DNA from: Okapia johnstoni
Taxonomy: Eukaryota; Chordata; Mammalia; Artiodactyla; Giraffidae
NCBI GenBank assembly: GCA_024291935.2
Contig: CM044310.1
Coordinates: forward strand, 82,582,713 to 82,646,712
Direction of reading: 5' to 3'
DNA length: 64,000 bases
The translations under genes were made by a program, and so were the position numbers. Shown one piece after another: positions 61,880 through 64,000 of the stretch (positions are counted from its first letter, which is position 1; each line of letters opens with the position of its first letter). Below the pieces are notes generated by a model that worked only from the letters and a program-made list of their open reading frames with translations, did not search any database and was not told the DNA's origin.

Positions 61880-63766
61880 GGGTATATCTTTATATATATC
61901 TGAGAAAAGAAGAGAAGCTAAAGGCAAAGGAGAAAAGGAAAGATATACCCATTTGAATGCAGAGTTCCAAAAAAATAGTAAGGAGAGATAAGAAAACCTT
62001 TCTCAGTGATCAATGCAAAGAAATAGAGGAAAACAATAGAATAAGAAAGACTAGAGATCTCTTCAAGAAAATTAGAGATACCAAAGGAACATTTCATGCA
62101 AAGATGGGCACAATAAAGGACAGAAAAAGTATGAACCTAACAGAAACAGAAGATATTAAGAAGAAGTGGCAAGAATACACAGAAGAACTATACAAAAAAG
62201 ATCTTCATGACCCAGATAACCGCAATGGTGTGATCACTCACCTAGAGCCAGATATCCTGAATGTGAAGTCAGGTGGGCCTTAGGAAGCATCACTACGAAC
62301 AAAGTTATTGGAGGTGATGAAATTCCAGCTGAGCTCTTTCAAATCCTAAAAGATGATGCTGTGAAAGTGCTGCACTCAATATGCCAGCAAATTTGGAAAA
62401 CTCAGCAGTGGCCACAGGACTGGAAAAGGTCAGTTTTCATTCCAATCTCAAAGAAAGACAATACCAAAGAATGTTCAAACTACCACACAATTGCACTCAT
62501 TTCACACGGTAGCAAAGTAATGCTGAAAATTTTCCAAGCCAAACTTCAACAGTACGTGAACCATAAACTTCCAGATGTTCAAGCTGGATTTAGAAAAGGC
62601 AGAGAAACCAGAGATCAAATTGCCAACATCTACTGGATCATCAAAAAAGCGAGAGAGTTCCAGAAAAACATCTCCTTTTTCTTTACTGACTATGCCAAAG
62701 CCTTTGACTGTGTGGATCACAACAAACTGTGGAAATTCTTAAAGAGATGGAAATACCAGACCACCTTACCTACCTCCTGAGAAATCTGTGTGCAGTTCAA
62801 GAAGCAATAGTTAGAACCGAACATGGAACAACAGACTGGTTCCAAATTGGGAAAGGAGTTCATTAAAGCTGTATATTATCACCTTGCTTATTTAACTTAT
62901 TTGCAGAGAACATCATGCAGAATGCTGGGCTGGATGAAGCACAAGCTGGAATCAAGATTGCCAGGAGATATACCAATAACCTCAGATATGCAGATGATAC
63001 TACCCTTATGGTAGAAAGCGAAGAAGAACTAAAGAGCCTCTTGATGAAAGTGAAAGAAGAGAGTGAAAAAGTTGGCTTAAAGCTCAACATTCAGAAAACT
63101 AACATCATGGCATCTGGTCCCATCACTTCATGGCAAATAGATGGGGAAACAATGAAATAGTGGCAGACTTTATTTTCTTGAGCTCCAAAATCACTGCAGA
63201 TGGTGACTGCAGCCATGAAATCAAAAGATGCTTGGATGTTCCTTGGAAGAAAAACTATGACCAACCTAGACAGCATATTAAAAAGAAGAGACATTACTTT
63301 GCCGACAAAGGTCCATCTAGTCAAAGCTATGGTTTTTCCAGAAGTCATGTATGAATGTGACAGTTGGACCATAAAGAAGGCTGAGTGCTAAAGAACTGAT
63401 GCTTTTCAACTGTGGTGTTGGAGAAGACTCTTGAGAGTCCCTTGGACTGCAAGGAGATCCAACCAGTCCATCCTAAAGGAAATCAGTCCTGAATATTCAT
63501 TGGAAGGACTGATGCTGAAGGTGAAACTCCAATTCTTTGGCCACCTGATGCAAAGAACTGACTCTTTGGAAAAGACCCTGATGCTGGGAAAGATTGAAGG
63601 CAGGAAGAGAAGAGGACAACAGAGAATGAGATGGTTGGATGGCATTACTAACTCAATGGACATGAGTGAGCAAGCTCTGGGAGTTGGTGATGGGCAGGGA
63701 CGCCCGGCGTGCTGCAGTCCACGGGGTTGCAAAGAGTCAGACACGACTGAGTGACTGAACTAAACT
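61880..63766 (+). mobile_element. BovB LINE, sense, 5'-truncated
   Basis: Nearly the same extent as the copy at 32417. It has the SDQCKEIEENNRIRKTRDLF start and DYAKAFDCVDHNKLWKF. The VRQGC box is destroyed by a stop codon at about 62864-62866, and NNLRYADDTTLMVESEEE is the catalytic region near 62980-63030. Multiple frameshifts and stops. A likely 8-bp duplication GTTAATAT (61872-61879 and 63767-63774) bounds it. Confidence 0.9.
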
Positions 63767-64000
63767 GTTAATATTGGAATTAGTTTTCTGTAGTCAGTGT
63801 GTATGTTGTAGTTTGATAAATTCTGCGAACGACTAAGAAATTTTACTTTTCACAGTAGCTCTCATATGTGGTATTTGAAGATATTTGAATGGCACCATAA
63901 TAAAAATATTAGTAAGTAGCCTTTCTTTTACTATATCACTTGGTTAAACACATGGTTATTCAGTTTAATTTTTGAATTAAAATAATATTCCATTTGATCA

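Larger units (their letters stand above)
30218..64000 (+). other. CYLD: CYLD intron, continuing past the window
   Basis: At least 33.8 kb with no recognised CYLD exon. About 30218-31900 shows no clear transposon except a MIR-like piece near 31020-31170. After 31.9 kb the intron is made almost entirely of nested repeats and one provirus, listed separately. Segments 43700-44870, 58000-58920, 59110-60170 and 63780-64000 are AT-rich and unassigned. Confidence 0.8.

Overview
The window is vertebrate nuclear DNA from a ruminant. It carries BovB (RTE-type) LINEs, Bov-tA/BOV-A2 SINEs built from a tRNA-like head and a BovB tail, CHR-type cetartiodactyl SINEs and artiodactyl L1 fragments. The species (cattle, sheep, goat or other) cannot be fixed from what I can see.

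Two protein-coding genes lie on the plus strand in the order known from the human NOD2-CYLD interval. Positions 728-7840 hold the last four coding exons of NOD2: three 84-nt leucine-rich-repeat exons and a 73-nt terminal exon with the stop codon, followed by about 1.25 kb of 3' UTR. Positions 9.1-18.9 kb are a repeat-crowded intergenic spacer. Positions 18.98-19.7 kb are a CpG island with five CCAAT boxes and several GC boxes, which is the CYLD promoter. CYLD then runs to the end of the window: a candidate non-coding first exon near 19.38 kb, a possible second at 20.0 kb, and three coding exons at 25812-26436, 27586-27888 and 30112-30217. These encode residues 1-304, covering the N-terminal region and the first two CAP-Gly domains. 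The remaining 33.8 kb is intronic, with no further CYLD coding exon recognised.

That last intron is a nest of transposons: four BovB copies (two sense, two antisense), several L1 fragments, a mariner remnant split by a SINE, MER5A-like DNA, and a 7.95-kb class II (betaretrovirus-like) provirus in antisense orientation at 46859-54808. The provirus has two nearly identical LTRs, a 6-bp target duplication, a lysine-tRNA-type primer site and a polypurine tract. It is badly broken inside: gag is reduced to a matrix piece, the integrase core and the Env surface subunit are missing, and about 2 kb of AT-rich sequence that I cannot identify sits where the rest of gag and protease would be.

NOD2 (cytosolic muramyl-dipeptide sensor) and CYLD (K63/M1-linkage deubiquitinase) act on the same signalling axis: NOD2 activates RIPK2-dependent ubiquitin signalling to NF-kB and CYLD dampens it. 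The most notable points are the upstream reading frames in the CYLD leader, the CCAAT array in its promoter, a back-to-back SINE hairpin in a NOD2 intron, and the structure of the provirus.
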